Assembly (NCBI RefSeq): GCF_900499075.1
Contig: NZ_UIHC01000006.1
Location: 62,001 to 126,000 of the forward strand
DNA length: 64,000 bases
DNA from: Roseinatronobacter ekhonensis
GTDB lineage: Bacteria > Pseudomonadota > Alphaproteobacteria > Rhodobacterales > Rhodobacteraceae
Reading direction: 5' to 3'
The notes under the pieces are model-generated. The model saw nothing but the letters and a program-made list of their open reading frames with translations, did not search any database and had not been told where the DNA came from. A program made the translations under genes and the position numbers. This document shows positions 1 to 7,915 of the stretch, in pieces. Each line of letters begins with the position of its first letter. The first letter of the stretch is position 1.

Positions 1-461
1 ACACGCATGTGTCGCACCATCGCTGCTGGCCGTGGGATCTGGACCCTTGGGTCGAGTTGAACAATGGCCGCACGCTGACGCTATATGATCTGGGCCGCAT
101 TCCGATGGCCATGCGCACAGGGCTGGGCGTGGTGCTGCGCAGCAAGGGATGGGGGATCACCGTGGCGGGCAATTCCAATCGCTACCGCAAGCGCATTCGC
201 GCGTTCGAGCGGTTCGAGATGCGCAGCCGCTGCATTGGCTGGGATGCACGGTTTCTGTATACCGAGCAATCCATGTGGAAGGGCGCGGAATGTGCCAATC
301 ACATCCTGATCCGCTCTGCCGTGACAAGTTCCAAGGGAATCGTGCCCACAGCAGATGTGCTGGATGCCCTTGGGCATAGCGGCGAAAGCCCTTCACTGCC
401 CGATTGGGTGCAAGCCTGGATCGCTGCCGAGGCCACGCGCCCCTGGCCGCCAGTGATGTGA
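1..461 (+). CDS. Acyl-CoA thioesterase family protein (5' truncated by window edge)
   Basis: The reading frame is open from the first bases and ends at TGA 459-461, so the true start lies before the window. An in-frame ATG or GTG near base 9 would cut off conserved sequence and is unlikely to be the start. The visible part (about 150 residues) has the pattern of the hotdog-fold thioesterase family related to THEM6/4-hydroxybenzoyl-CoA thioesterase. It opens with the family's HVSHHRCWPWDLDPW stretch, followed by ELNNGRTLTLYDLGR, a conserved MRSRCIGWDARFLYTEQSMW core, and a WVQAWIAAEATRPWPP tail. Members probably hydrolyse acyl-CoA thioesters in the cytoplasm, but the substrate cannot be read from sequence. 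The next gene begins about 160 bases downstream behind its own regulatory site, so the two are probably not co-transcribed. Confidence 0.8.
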   Translation, partial: THVSHHRCWPWDLDPWVELNNGRTLTLYDLGRIPMAMRTGLGVVLRSKGWGITVAGNSNRYRKRIRAFERFEMRSRCIGWDARFLYTEQSMWKGAECANHILIRSAVTSSKGIVPTADVLDALGHSGESPSLPDWVQAWIAAEATRPWPPVM

Positions 462-505
462 TAAAACATCTATCACCATTACTGAATTTATAATCATTCT
501 AATGT

Positions 506-519
506 TTGATCTAGGTCAA
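506..519. promoter_or_regulatory. FNR/Crp-family (FnrL-type) binding box
   Basis: TTGAT-CTAG-GTCAA has the spacing of the FNR/FnrL/DNR consensus TTGAT-N4-ATCAA, with one mismatch in the right half. It lies about 100 bases before the ATG at 621 of the di-haem cytochrome c peroxidase gene. Bacterial ccp genes are commonly under oxygen-dependent FNR control, so location and target agree. The surrounding 460-515 region is clearly richer in A+T than its neighbours. Confidence 0.6.
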
Positions 520-620
520 AGCCGCCGCCGAATCCTCACGGTAAGGTGATCTCAGACGCGCGAAAGTTTTGCGGCACGTGTCGCAGGACCGTCAGGAGAT
601 GACCGAACATGGAGGCCAAT

Positions 621-1606
621 ATGACCCCCGCTTTCTTCCCCGGCTAGGTGCCACGGCGCTTGCCCTTGTGCTTGGCGCAACCGCTGTTCATGCCGAGGAT
701 ATCGCCGAATACATGGATTTCTTCGAGCCGCTGCCCTATCTGCCGCCGATTCCGGCCGATAACAGCATGGACAAAGCCAAGATCGAGCTTGGCCAGATGC
801 TGTTCTTTGAACCGCGTATTTCAGCGTCGGGCGTGATTAGCTGCGCGACATGTCACAACCCTGCGCTTGGTTGGACCGACCGGATCGACCGCGCCGTGGG
901 GCATGGTGGCTAGGTTGGCAACCGCAACACGCCGACCGTGCTGAACTCGGGTTTCCTTGGCGCGCAATTCTGGGACGGGCGCGAGCCTGACCTTGAAGGC
1001 CAGTCGCTTGGCCCCATTCAGGCCGATGTGGAAATGAACATGACGCTTGAAGAAGCGATCCAGCGCCTGAAAGAGTTCGAGGTGTATCAAGACCACTTCG
1101 CAACCGCCTTCCCGGAGGATGCCGACCCGATCCGCGCCGAAAACGTGGCCCTGTCGATTGCCGCATTCGAGCGCACGCTGAACACGCCCAATTCGCCACT
1201 GGACCGTTTCCTGCGCGGTGATGTGCAGGCGATGACCGATCAGCAGGTGGACGGCATGAAACTGTTTGTCGATGCAGGTTGCGTGGCGTGCCACAACGGC
1301 CCCGCCCTGACCGACAGCAACTATTACCGGTTCGAGCTGCCCAGCTCGAAGGATGAAGGCCGCTTTCTTGTTACGGGCGATGAGGCCGACAAATTCGCCT
1401 TCCGCACGCCGACGCTGCGCAACGTGGCTGTGACCTATCCGTATTTTAACAACGGGTCGGTGGACAACCTGCACGACGCGGTGAACCTGATGGGCGAACA
1501 GATGCTGGGGCAGGAATTCTCTGAAGATGAGAATGACGCGATCGTTGCCTTCCTGCACGCGCTGACGGGTGAAATGCCCGCAGTGGAAATTCCCGCGCTG
1601 CCATAA
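621..1606 (+). pseudogene. Di-haem cytochrome c peroxidase, interrupted by an amber codon and probably a frameshift
   Basis: Periplasmic di-haem peroxidase of the CcpA/MauG superfamily, which reduces H2O2 with electrons from cytochrome c. One frame (569 to 1606) encodes both haem sites, CATCH near base 842 and CVACH near base 1282, but is broken by TAG at 911-913. That codon sits between the GHGG motif and NRNTPTVLN, where relatives carry Gln or Lys. A second lesion is likely at the 5' end. The only good ribosome site, GGAGG at 611-615, precedes ATG 621, but that ATG is out of frame with the signal peptide (hydrophobic core and cleavage motif VHA, about 641-700). One base added in the C run at 637-641 would restore the frame. 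In-frame starts at 569, 578 and 599 lack a usable Shine-Dalgarno. FNR box and terminator are intact, so decay looks recent, or these are base errors. Confidence 0.75.
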
Positions 1607-1631
1607 GGCGCGGGGTTTATCCCAACACTTT

Positions 1632-1668
1632 GCCGTCCCTGCGTCCTCCCACGCCGGGGCGGCTTTTT
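1632..1668 (+). terminator. Rho-independent terminator after the cytochrome peroxidase
   Basis: GCCGTCCC (1632-1639) pairs with GGGGCGGC (1656-1663) with one G-U pair. An inner GCGT/ACGC stem closes on CCTCCC. TTTTT follows at 1664-1668. It sits 26 bases past the peroxidase stop and overlaps the last bases of the convergent cardiolipin synthase gene. Confidence 0.75.
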
Positions 1669-3095
1669 CACAAAAGTGGGCTGGCCAGCGCAATGATGTT
1701 ATTGCGCAACCGGCGCCAGAATGGCCATGCGGCGACTGTGGCGCGGTCCAACTCTGTGGCGCGGTCGATATAGCTGTGCTGGCGGGCATCCAGTTCTGCG
1801 GTGAAGTCGGGACATTCCAGTAGCAGCGAATTCTCGTAGTTCAGGTCGAAACTGCGGTGGTCCAGATTGGCGGTGCCCAGCATGGCGAATTGCCCGTCCA
1901 CCGTGACTATCTTGGAATGGATCAGCCCCGGCGCGAACAGATGCACGCGCACGCCCGCGTTCAGCAATTCCGGCACAAGGCTCTCGCTTGCCGCGCCCAC
2001 GATGGCGCTGTCGTTGCGGGCGGGCAGGACCAGATCCACCGTCACGCCGCGTTCGGCTGCCGAGCATATGGCCACGTGCAATGCGTGGTCGGGGACGTAA
2101 TAGGGCGTTGTCATAACCAGCCGGTCGGTGGCGGCATAGATCATGGCGCATAGCGCGTCCGAGGGCGTGGTCTGCACGTCATCGGGGCCAGAGGAAATGA
2201 CCTGTGCGACCACATGTCCCGGCGCGTCATTGGCAAGGGGTTCGGCCAAAAGCGCCCCAAGGTCTTCTGCGTGGTGGGTCATCCAGTCATGCACGAACAC
2301 GGCCTGCTGTTGGCGCACGACAGGCCCTTCCAGCCGCACCAGAATATCCACCCAAGGCGCAAAGCGCGGTTTGATCGCAAAGGCTGCGTCCGCGCAATTG
2401 CGGCTACCTACCCATGACAGGCTGTTATCGACCACCACGATCTTGCGGTGGTTGCGCAGGTCGATCCGCCCGAATAGCAGGCTGACTAGCGGGTTGCCCA
2501 AGGGGGCCGCGCGTTCCAGCGCCACGCCCGCCGCCTGCATCTGCCGCCACAGGGGCGAGCGGATGAGCCGTCTTGCACCATGATCATCGACCAGCACGCG
2601 GCAGGCGACACCGCGCCGCGCCGCCGCCGTCAGGGCTTGGGCCATGCGCGTGCCGGTCCGGTCGGGCAGCCATATGTAGAACAGCACATGCACGTGATCG
2701 CGCGCGGCGTCGATGGCGGTGATGATATCGTCCATCATCGCATCGCCCTCGGGCAGCAAGGTCATCTGGTTGCACGGCACGGGCGGAAACTGGCTGGTGG
2801 CCTGCCCCGCCGCAAAGGCCGGCCGCGCCTGCCGCGTGACATCCGCCTGCGGCCCGACCCGTCCGATCTGCGCTGCGCTCAGGTGATTGCGAATCTCGCG
2901 GATGCGTTCGCGCTGCGCCCGTGCCATGCGGATTTCGCCGAACAGGAAATATGCCACCAGACCGACACCCGGCAGGGCAAGGATGATCGTGACCCAAGCC
3001 AGCCGCGCAGAAGGGGTCAGACCGGGGCGCAGCAATGCGCGGACCACGAAAGCGGCCTGCGCCATGAACACCAATGTGACCGAGAACGATGCCAT
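1668..3095 (-). CDS. cls: Cardiolipin synthase (phospholipase D superfamily)
   Basis: A 475-residue membrane enzyme that condenses two phosphatidyl groups to make cardiolipin. Two N-terminal hydrophobic segments (about residues 5-50) are followed by the tandem PLD fold. Both HKD motifs are intact: HRKIVVVD, with the downstream GSRN, and HSKIVTVD, with GTANLDHRSF. The length is normal for bacterial Cls. The start is supported by a strong GGAGGGGG run just upstream of the ATG. The gene is divergent from the CPBP protease gene with about 110 bases between starts, and convergent with the damaged peroxidase. It is one of several lipid and envelope genes in the window (plsC, dgkA, accD). Confidence 0.9.
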   Translation of the reverse strand: MASFSVTLVFMAQAAFVVRALLRPGLTPSARLAWVTIILALPGVGLVAYFLFGEIRMARAQRERIREIRNHLSAAQIGRVGPQADVTRQARPAFAAGQATSQFPPVPCNQMTLLPEGDAMMDDIITAIDAARDHVHVLFYIWLPDRTGTRMAQALTAAARRGVACRVLVDDHGARRLIRSPLWRQMQAAGVALERAAPLGNPLVSLLFGRIDLRNHRKIVVVDNSLSWVGSRNCADAAFAIKPRFAPWVDILVRLEGPVVRQQQAVFVHDWMTHHAEDLGALLAEPLANDAPGHVVAQVISSGPDDVQTTPSDALCAMIYAATDRLVMTTPYYVPDHALHVAICSAAERGVTVDLVLPARNDSAIVGAASESLVPELLNAGVRVHLFAPGLIHSKIVTVDGQFAMLGTANLDHRSFDLNYENSLLLECPDFTAELDARQHSYIDRATELDRATVAAWPFWRRLRNNIIALASPLL

Positions 3096-3205
3096 CCCCC
3101 CTCCGAGGTCGATTGCGCTTGGCCCCCGTATTTGCTTGAAGCACAGGAGCCGGTTCTATCTTGTCGCATCATATAAGAATTTTCTGCCAGAAATGGACAG
3201 CGCCC

Positions 3206-4096
3206 ATGCCGTTTTCACAAGCTCAAGACAGATTTATCGCCCCCGCGCGGTTGCGCCCGCAGCTATGGCGGCTGGGTCTTGGCGTCGGGTTGATCCTTTT
3301 AATCTACCTTGCATGGATGGCCGTGATCGGGCTTGCGGTGGCGTTCGCGGTCGGGCTGGACGGCGCAGACCGGGCGATGGGGCAGGTCGGTATCGGATCG
3401 TCACCACTCTCTATTCTGGTGCTTCTGGCCACGTTCGGCGGCTTGGTATTGGGCACATTCGCAGCGGTTCGTTGGGTTCACAAACGCGCTGTTGCCAGCC
3501 TGTTCGGCCCGCGCGACGTGTTGCTGCGCGATTTCGGGGTGGCGTTTGGCGTGTTCATGGCCGTGTCGCTGCCGGGCATCGTGTGGGTGGTGGCCTCTGG
3601 CAACCTGACGCCGGGGGTGCCCTTGTCGACATGGGCCATCTTTGTTGTGCCGGTTCTGTTGGGGCTGATCCTGCAAACCGGCGCCGAAGAGATCGTCTTT
3701 CGCGGCTACCTGCAACAGCAGCTTGCCGCGCGGTTCGTGGCGCGCTGGGTCTCTTTCGTGATCCCCTCCATCCTGTTCGGCCTGCTGCATTATGCGCCCG
3801 CAGAAATGGGGCAGGGGGCGTGGTTGCTGGTCGGCTTGACCGGATTTTTCGGCCTGCTCATGGCAGATCTGACCGCGCGCAGTGGCTCACTTGGGCTGGC
3901 GTGGGGTATGCATTTCGGCAACAATATTCTTGCAATCCTTGTCTTCACCACCGGAGAGGCGCTGGACGGGGTCGCCCTGTTCCGTCTGCCGTATTCGCTG
4001 TCTGATCCGTCCAGCGTTCTCGGGCTGCTTGTGGCCGATCTGCTTGCTTTGGTGCTGGTCTGGGCTGTGCTGCGGCGCTGGCTGCGGGGTCGCTGA
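3206..4096 (+). CDS. CPBP family intramembrane metalloprotease
   Basis: About 296 residues with several transmembrane segments, belonging to the CAAX protease/bacteriocin-processing (ABI) family of membrane glutamic/metallo-proteases. The three signature elements are present in order: [13 protein letters not shown] (EExxxR), the FGLLHYAP helix with its His, and GMHFGNN (HxxxN). In-frame starts exist as far back as 3161 (TTG), but the ATG at 3206 gives the usual short N-terminus before the first membrane helix, so I chose it; no strong ribosome site decides between them. The substrate is unknown. Bacterial members process prenylated or small secreted peptides or regulate membrane stress, but nothing nearby names a partner. 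Confidence 0.8.
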   Translation: MPFSQAQDRFIAPARLRPQLWRLGLGVGLILLIYLAWMAVIGLAVAFAVGLDGADRAMGQVGIGSSPLSILVLLATFGGLVLGTFAAVRWVHKRAVASLFGPRDVLLRDFGVAFGVFMAVSLPGIVWVVASGNLTPGVPLSTWAIFVVPVLLGLILQTGAEEIVFRGYLQQQLAARFVARWVSFVIPSILFGLLHYAPAEMGQGAWLLVGLTGFFGLLMADLTARSGSLGLAWGMHFGNNILAILVFTTGEALDGVALFRLPYSLSDPSSVLGLLVADLLALVLVWAVLRRWLRGR

Positions 4097-4152
4097 TTGC
4101 ATTTGTCGCGCGGTTTGCTTATCTCAGCCCAAAGCCTGCGCAGGGATGCCCG

Positions 4153-5061
4153 ATGAACTGGATCACCAATTACGTTCGCCCCACAATCGACTCGTTCTTT
4201 ACCAAGCGCGAGATGCCGGAAAACCTGTGGGAAAAATGCCCCGCCTGCGGGACCATGCTGTTTCATCGCGAATTGACCGACAACAGCCAGGTCTGCACCA
4301 GTTGCGGGCATCATATGCCGCTGACTCCGCGCGAACGCTTCGCCGGTTTCTTCGATGGCGGGCTGTTTCAGGAAATTCAGGTGCCTGCGCCCCTGCCTGA
4401 CCCGCTGCAATTTCGCGACCAGAAGAAATATCCTGACCGGATGAAAACTGCCCAGAAAACCACGGGCGAAAAAGAAGCGATGCTGGTGGCCGAGGGTGAA
4501 GTGCTGCGCACACGGATCGTTGCCGTGGCGCAGGATTTCAGCTTCATGGCCGGGTCGATGGGCATGTATGTGGGCAATGCGATCATTGCCGCCTGCCAGC
4601 ACGCCGTGGACCGCAAATTGCCTTTGGTGCTGTTTTCCGCCGCCGGCGGCGCGCGGATGCAGGAAGGCATTTTGTCGCTGATGCAAATGCCGCGCACCAC
4701 CGTCGCGGTCGACATGCTGCGCGAGGCGGGGCTGCCGTATATCGTGGTGCTGACCGATCCCACCACCGGCGGCGTAACCGCAAGCTATGCCATGCTGGGC
4801 GATGTGCAGATTGCAGAGCCCGGCGCTCTGATCTGCTTTGCCGGGCCGCGTGTGATCGAACAGACGATACGCGAAACCTTGCCTGAGGGGTTCCAGCGCG
4901 CCGAGTATTTGTTGGAACACGGGATGCTGGACCGCGTGACGCCCCGCAAGGAACAGCGCGCGGAAATCGCCACGATCCTGCGCATGCTGACGGGCCAAAG
5001 CGCCGTGGTGCATGGCGATCTGCCAGCGCCGCCCCCGCCTGCCCCCGCACAGGCAGAGTAA
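4153..5061 (+). CDS. accD: Acetyl-CoA carboxylase carboxyltransferase subunit beta
   Basis: 302-residue cytoplasmic subunit that, with AccA, transfers carboxyl from biotin to acetyl-CoA to make malonyl-CoA for fatty acid synthesis. The N-terminus carries the four-cysteine zinc ribbon CPAC...CTSC (about residues 29-51). It is followed by the crotonase-like carboxyltransferase core with [11 protein letters not shown] and [17 protein letters not shown]. Length and start match the family. The final residues are a Pro/Ala-rich tail. folC begins one base after the stop codon. The accD-folC pair is conserved in many proteobacteria and is almost certainly one transcription unit. Confidence 0.97.
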   Translation: MNWITNYVRPTIDSFFTKREMPENLWEKCPACGTMLFHRELTDNSQVCTSCGHHMPLTPRERFAGFFDGGLFQEIQVPAPLPDPLQFRDQKKYPDRMKTAQKTTGEKEAMLVAEGEVLRTRIVAVAQDFSFMAGSMGMYVGNAIIAACQHAVDRKLPLVLFSAAGGARMQEGILSLMQMPRTTVAVDMLREAGLPYIVVLTDPTTGGVTASYAMLGDVQIAEPGALICFAGPRVIEQTIRETLPEGFQRAEYLLEHGMLDRVTPRKEQRAEIATILRMLTGQSAVVHGDLPAPPPPAPAQAE

Positions 5062-5062
5062 C

Positions 5063-6331
5063 ATGATGCCGGAGTCTGACGCGCTGCTGGCGCGGATGAT
5101 GGAATTCCATCCCAAGATCATTGACCTCACGCTGGACCGTGTCTGGCGTCTGCTGGCGGCGCTGGACCATCCAGAGCGGCGTTTGCCCCCCGTCATTCAT
5201 CTTGCCGGAACCAATGGCAAGGGCAGCACGCAGGCCATGATTCGCGCGGGGCTGGAAGGGGTCGGGCTGTCGGCCCATGCCTATACAAGCCCCCATCTGG
5301 CGCGGTTTCATGAACGGATACGCCTGTCCGGCGATCTGATTGCAGAAAATGCCCTGAGCGCGATTCTGGACGAATGCCTGCACGCCAATGGCGCGGGTGC
5401 GATTACCTATTTCGAGATTACCACCTGTGCCGCGTTGCTGGCCTTTGCCCGAACGCCCGCCGACTACACGTTGCTGGAAGTGGGGCTTGGCGGGCGTCTG
5501 GACGCAACCAATGTGGTGGACGCGCCTGCGCTGACAATCATCACGCCCGTCAGCATGGACCATGAGCAATATCTAGGCGACACGCTGGCCAAGATTGCCG
5601 GCGAAAAGGCCGGGATCATGAAACGCGGTGTGCCCTGTGTGGTCGCCGCGCAAGACGACGCGGCGCTGGACGCGATCGAAGCGCGCGCGGCGCGGCTGGG
5701 CGCGCCCCTGATGGTGCAGGGCCAGCATTGGCATGTCACAAGCGAAGGCGGGCGGCTGATCTATCAGGACGAGACCGGATTGCTGGACCTGCCGATGCCG
5801 CGTCTGGCGGGGCCGCATCAGGTGCAAAACGCCGGAACTGCGATCGCGGCGCTGCGCGCATTGGGGCACGGTGAGGGCGCCGAAGCGGCCGTCACGCGTG
5901 CAGAGTGGCCCGCCCGCATGCAGCGTCTGCGTCACGGTCCGCTGGCCGAAACGTTGCCTGAAGGAACGCTTTGGCTGGATGGCGGGCATAACCCCGCCGC
6001 CGGGCAAGCGATTGCCGCCACGCTGAAAGCGCAGGGCGACCGACCGCGATGGCTGATCTGCGGGATGCTCAACACCAAGGATGTGACAGGCTTCATGCAG
6101 CCCTTGGCCCCGCATGCGCGACAGCTTTATGCGGTATCCATTCCCGGCGAGGCGGCGACCCTGAGCGCAGAGGCCACGGCACAGGCCGCGCGCGCGGCGG
6201 GACTTGCGGCGGTCGAAGCCGAAAGCGTGGTCGGCGCCTTGCGCAGCATTGCTGAAACCGACCCGACCGCGCAGGTTCTGATTTGCGGATCGCTCTATTT
6301 GGCGGGGCATATCCTGCGCGAGAACGGCTAG
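5063..6331 (+). CDS. folC: Bifunctional folylpolyglutamate synthase / dihydrofolate synthase
   Basis: 422-residue cytoplasmic Mur-ligase-fold enzyme. It adds glutamate to dihydropteroate and extends the glutamate tail of folates, using ATP. The P-loop GTNGKGST lies near residue 50. The downstream YFEITTCAALLAF, LEVGLGGRLDATN and WLDGGHNPAAG motifs are all typical. The ATG at 5063 (followed by a second ATG) falls one base after the accD stop, and the frame upstream of it lies inside accD, so this start is preferred. The gene ends in TAG 6329-6331, evidence that TAG is a real stop codon here. Confidence 0.95.
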   Translation: MMPESDALLARMMEFHPKIIDLTLDRVWRLLAALDHPERRLPPVIHLAGTNGKGSTQAMIRAGLEGVGLSAHAYTSPHLARFHERIRLSGDLIAENALSAILDECLHANGAGAITYFEITTCAALLAFARTPADYTLLEVGLGGRLDATNVVDAPALTIITPVSMDHEQYLGDTLAKIAGEKAGIMKRGVPCVVAAQDDAALDAIEARAARLGAPLMVQGQHWHVTSEGGRLIYQDETGLLDLPMPRLAGPHQVQNAGTAIAALRALGHGEGAEAAVTRAEWPARMQRLRHGPLAETLPEGTLWLDGGHNPAAGQAIAATLKAQGDRPRWLICGMLNTKDVTGFMQPLAPHARQLYAVSIPGEAATLSAEATAQAARAAGLAAVEAESVVGALRSIAETDPTAQVLICGSLYLAGHILRENG

Positions 6332-6344
6332 ATCAATGCGCATG

Positions 6345-6372
6345 AAAAAAGGGGCCTTAGGGCCCCTTTTGG
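6345..6372. terminator. Bidirectional terminator between folC and cytochrome c gene
   Basis: Perfect 10-bp stem AAAAGGGGCC (6347-6356) / GGCCCCTTTT (6361-6370) with loop TTAG, flanked by A-run and T-run on opposite sides. It lies between two convergent genes and should work in both directions. Confidence 0.85.
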
Positions 6373-6388
6373 TGTCGCTATGCCCGGA

Positions 6389-6814
6389 TTATTCCGCGCC
6401 GAACTGCGCCAGATAAGCGTAGATGTCCTCGGCGGAGCCGCGCAGGCGGTGGTTCATATTCGAGCGTGCCCGTGCATCGCCGGTCACTTCGCGCAGGTAG
6501 CCGGTTGGGTCATTCACATAAGCGACGAAGTTCTCTTCGGTCCAAGTGATCCCGGCTTCGCCCGCTGCCTGAATGGCGCTGGAATACCGGCTGTAGCCGT
6601 CGAACGAGCCGGCAACGCGGTCCGCAACGCCCCACAGGTTCGGCCCCGTGGGCGCGACGCGGTGAATGACCTCACCATCGGGCGATGCAATACCGTGGCA
6701 GCTGGTGCATTGGCGGAAATTACTTTCGCCTTCGGCGGCATCACCGCTGGCTTGAGCGTGCGCACCCATCGGCAGGGCGCACAGGGTAAAAATCATGGCG
6801 GCTTTAAGCTTCAT
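6389..6814 (-). CDS. Small periplasmic c-type cytochrome
   Basis: 141 residues with a Sec signal peptide (hydrophobic core then AHAQA, cleavage near residue 21) and one haem site, CTSCH, at about residues 36-40. The rest looks like a class I cytochrome c of the c551/c552 or soluble c2 type: PTGPNLWGV after the haem, SSAIQAAG, WTEENFVAYVNDPTGYL, and a C-terminal IYAYLAQF helix. It should carry electrons in the periplasm; the partner is unclear. It is a possible donor to the cytochrome c peroxidase upstream, but it is not in an operon with it. It ends 16 bases from a shared bidirectional terminator. Confidence 0.85.
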   Translation of the reverse strand: MKLKAAMIFTLCALPMGAHAQASGDAAEGESNFRQCTSCHGIASPDGEVIHRVAPTGPNLWGVADRVAGSFDGYSRYSSAIQAAGEAGITWTEENFVAYVNDPTGYLREVTGDARARSNMNHRLRGSAEDIYAYLAQFGAE

Positions 6815-7036
6815 CGGGTCCTCTTCCTCGTTGGCTTACAGTCGTCAGAATACGGTGGGATACCGGACAACGCTCTCACCATACCCGACAAATCCCCTTT
6901 CGCAACGCACTAAATATAAAATCATGAATATACCTTTTGTCGCAGAGGGCATTGCCGCGAAAACTGCGCGCTGGAAACTCTTGCGCGCTACGGGTATCGG
7001 TTCACATGTGCAGCGAACAGATGGAAGGGGCGATGC

Positions 7037-7915
7037 ATGGAAATCCGCGCGCTGTTGATGGGGCTGGCCTTTGCCTTTATGTGGTCGTCGGCCTTTGCGT
7101 CTGCACGAATTATCGTGCTGGCGGCGCCCCCTTTGATGTCGCTGTCGCTGCGCTTTCTGATTTCCGGCCTGATCGGGATCGCGATTGCGCGGGCCTTGGG
7201 GCAGAACTGGAACCTGACACGTGCGCAATGGCGCGCGATTCTGGTCTTTGGCCTGTCACAGAACGCACTCTATCTCGGCCTGAACTTTGTCGCCATACAG
7301 ACGGTAGAGGCCTCTCTCGCCGCGATCATCGCCTCGTCCATGCCTTTGCTGGTCGCTTTCGCGGGATGGGCTTTTGCGGGCGAACGCTTGCGTCCGCTGG
7401 CGATTTTCGGACTTGCCGCCGGATTTGGCGGTGTAGCCATCATCATGGGCGCGCGCATGGGCAGCGGGGTTGATCTGTATGGCGTGGCGCTGTGCGTCGC
7501 AGGTGCAATCGCCTTGACCGTCGCAACCCTGTCGGTGCGCGGCGCATCCGCCGGGGGCGGTAACCTGCTGATGATCGTGGGCCTTCAGATGTTGGTTGGG
7601 TCCGCGATTCTGGCTGGACCGGCGCTTGCGTTTGAGACGTTTACGGTCACATGGTCATGGCAGCTTGCCGCAGCGTTCAGCTACACGGTGCTGGTTCCGG
7701 GTTTGGCCGCGACCTGGGTCTGGTTCCTGTTGGTGGGCCGGATCGGGGCGGTCCGCGCCGCCACCTTCCATTTCCTGAACCCGTTTTTCGGGGTGGCGGT
7801 TGCTGCTGTGCTGCTGGGCGAGAGCCTTGGCATTTATGATGTGATCGGGGTCGCGATCATCATGGCGGGCATTCTGGCGGTTCAACGTTCGCGTGTCGTT
7901 GCCAAACTCGGTTAG
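7037..7915 (+). CDS. DMT superfamily transporter (EamA family)
   Basis: 292 residues, almost all hydrophobic, in the two-repeat ten-helix layout of EamA drug/metabolite exporters. WSSAFASAR in helix 1 and the FLNPFFGVAVAAVLLGE motif of the second repeat are characteristic. Such proteins export amino acids or other small metabolites; no substrate can be assigned here. The start follows a GAAGGGG ribosome site (7023-7029) and gives a normal short cytoplasmic N-terminus. The stop overlaps by four bases the stop of the convergent carboxypeptidase gene. Confidence 0.88.
   Translation: MEIRALLMGLAFAFMWSSAFASARIIVLAAPPLMSLSLRFLISGLIGIAIARALGQNWNLTRAQWRAILVFGLSQNALYLGLNFVAIQTVEASLAAIIASSMPLLVAFAGWAFAGERLRPLAIFGLAAGFGGVAIIMGARMGSGVDLYGVALCVAGAIALTVATLSVRGASAGGGNLLMIVGLQMLVGSAILAGPALAFETFTVTWSWQLAAAFSYTVLVPGLAATWVWFLLVGRIGAVRAATFHFLNPFFGVAVAAVLLGESLGIYDVIGVAIIMAGILAVQRSRVVAKLG

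Noticed and set aside
911-913. TAG read as an amino acid by a recoded genetic code
   Set aside because: Several intact genes in the window end at TAG at their normal length, so general reassignment is not supported; only weak suppression remains possible.
3161-3205. N-terminal extension of the CPBP protease from TTG 3161
   Set aside because: The added residues match nothing expected for the family; ATG 3206 gives the usual length.
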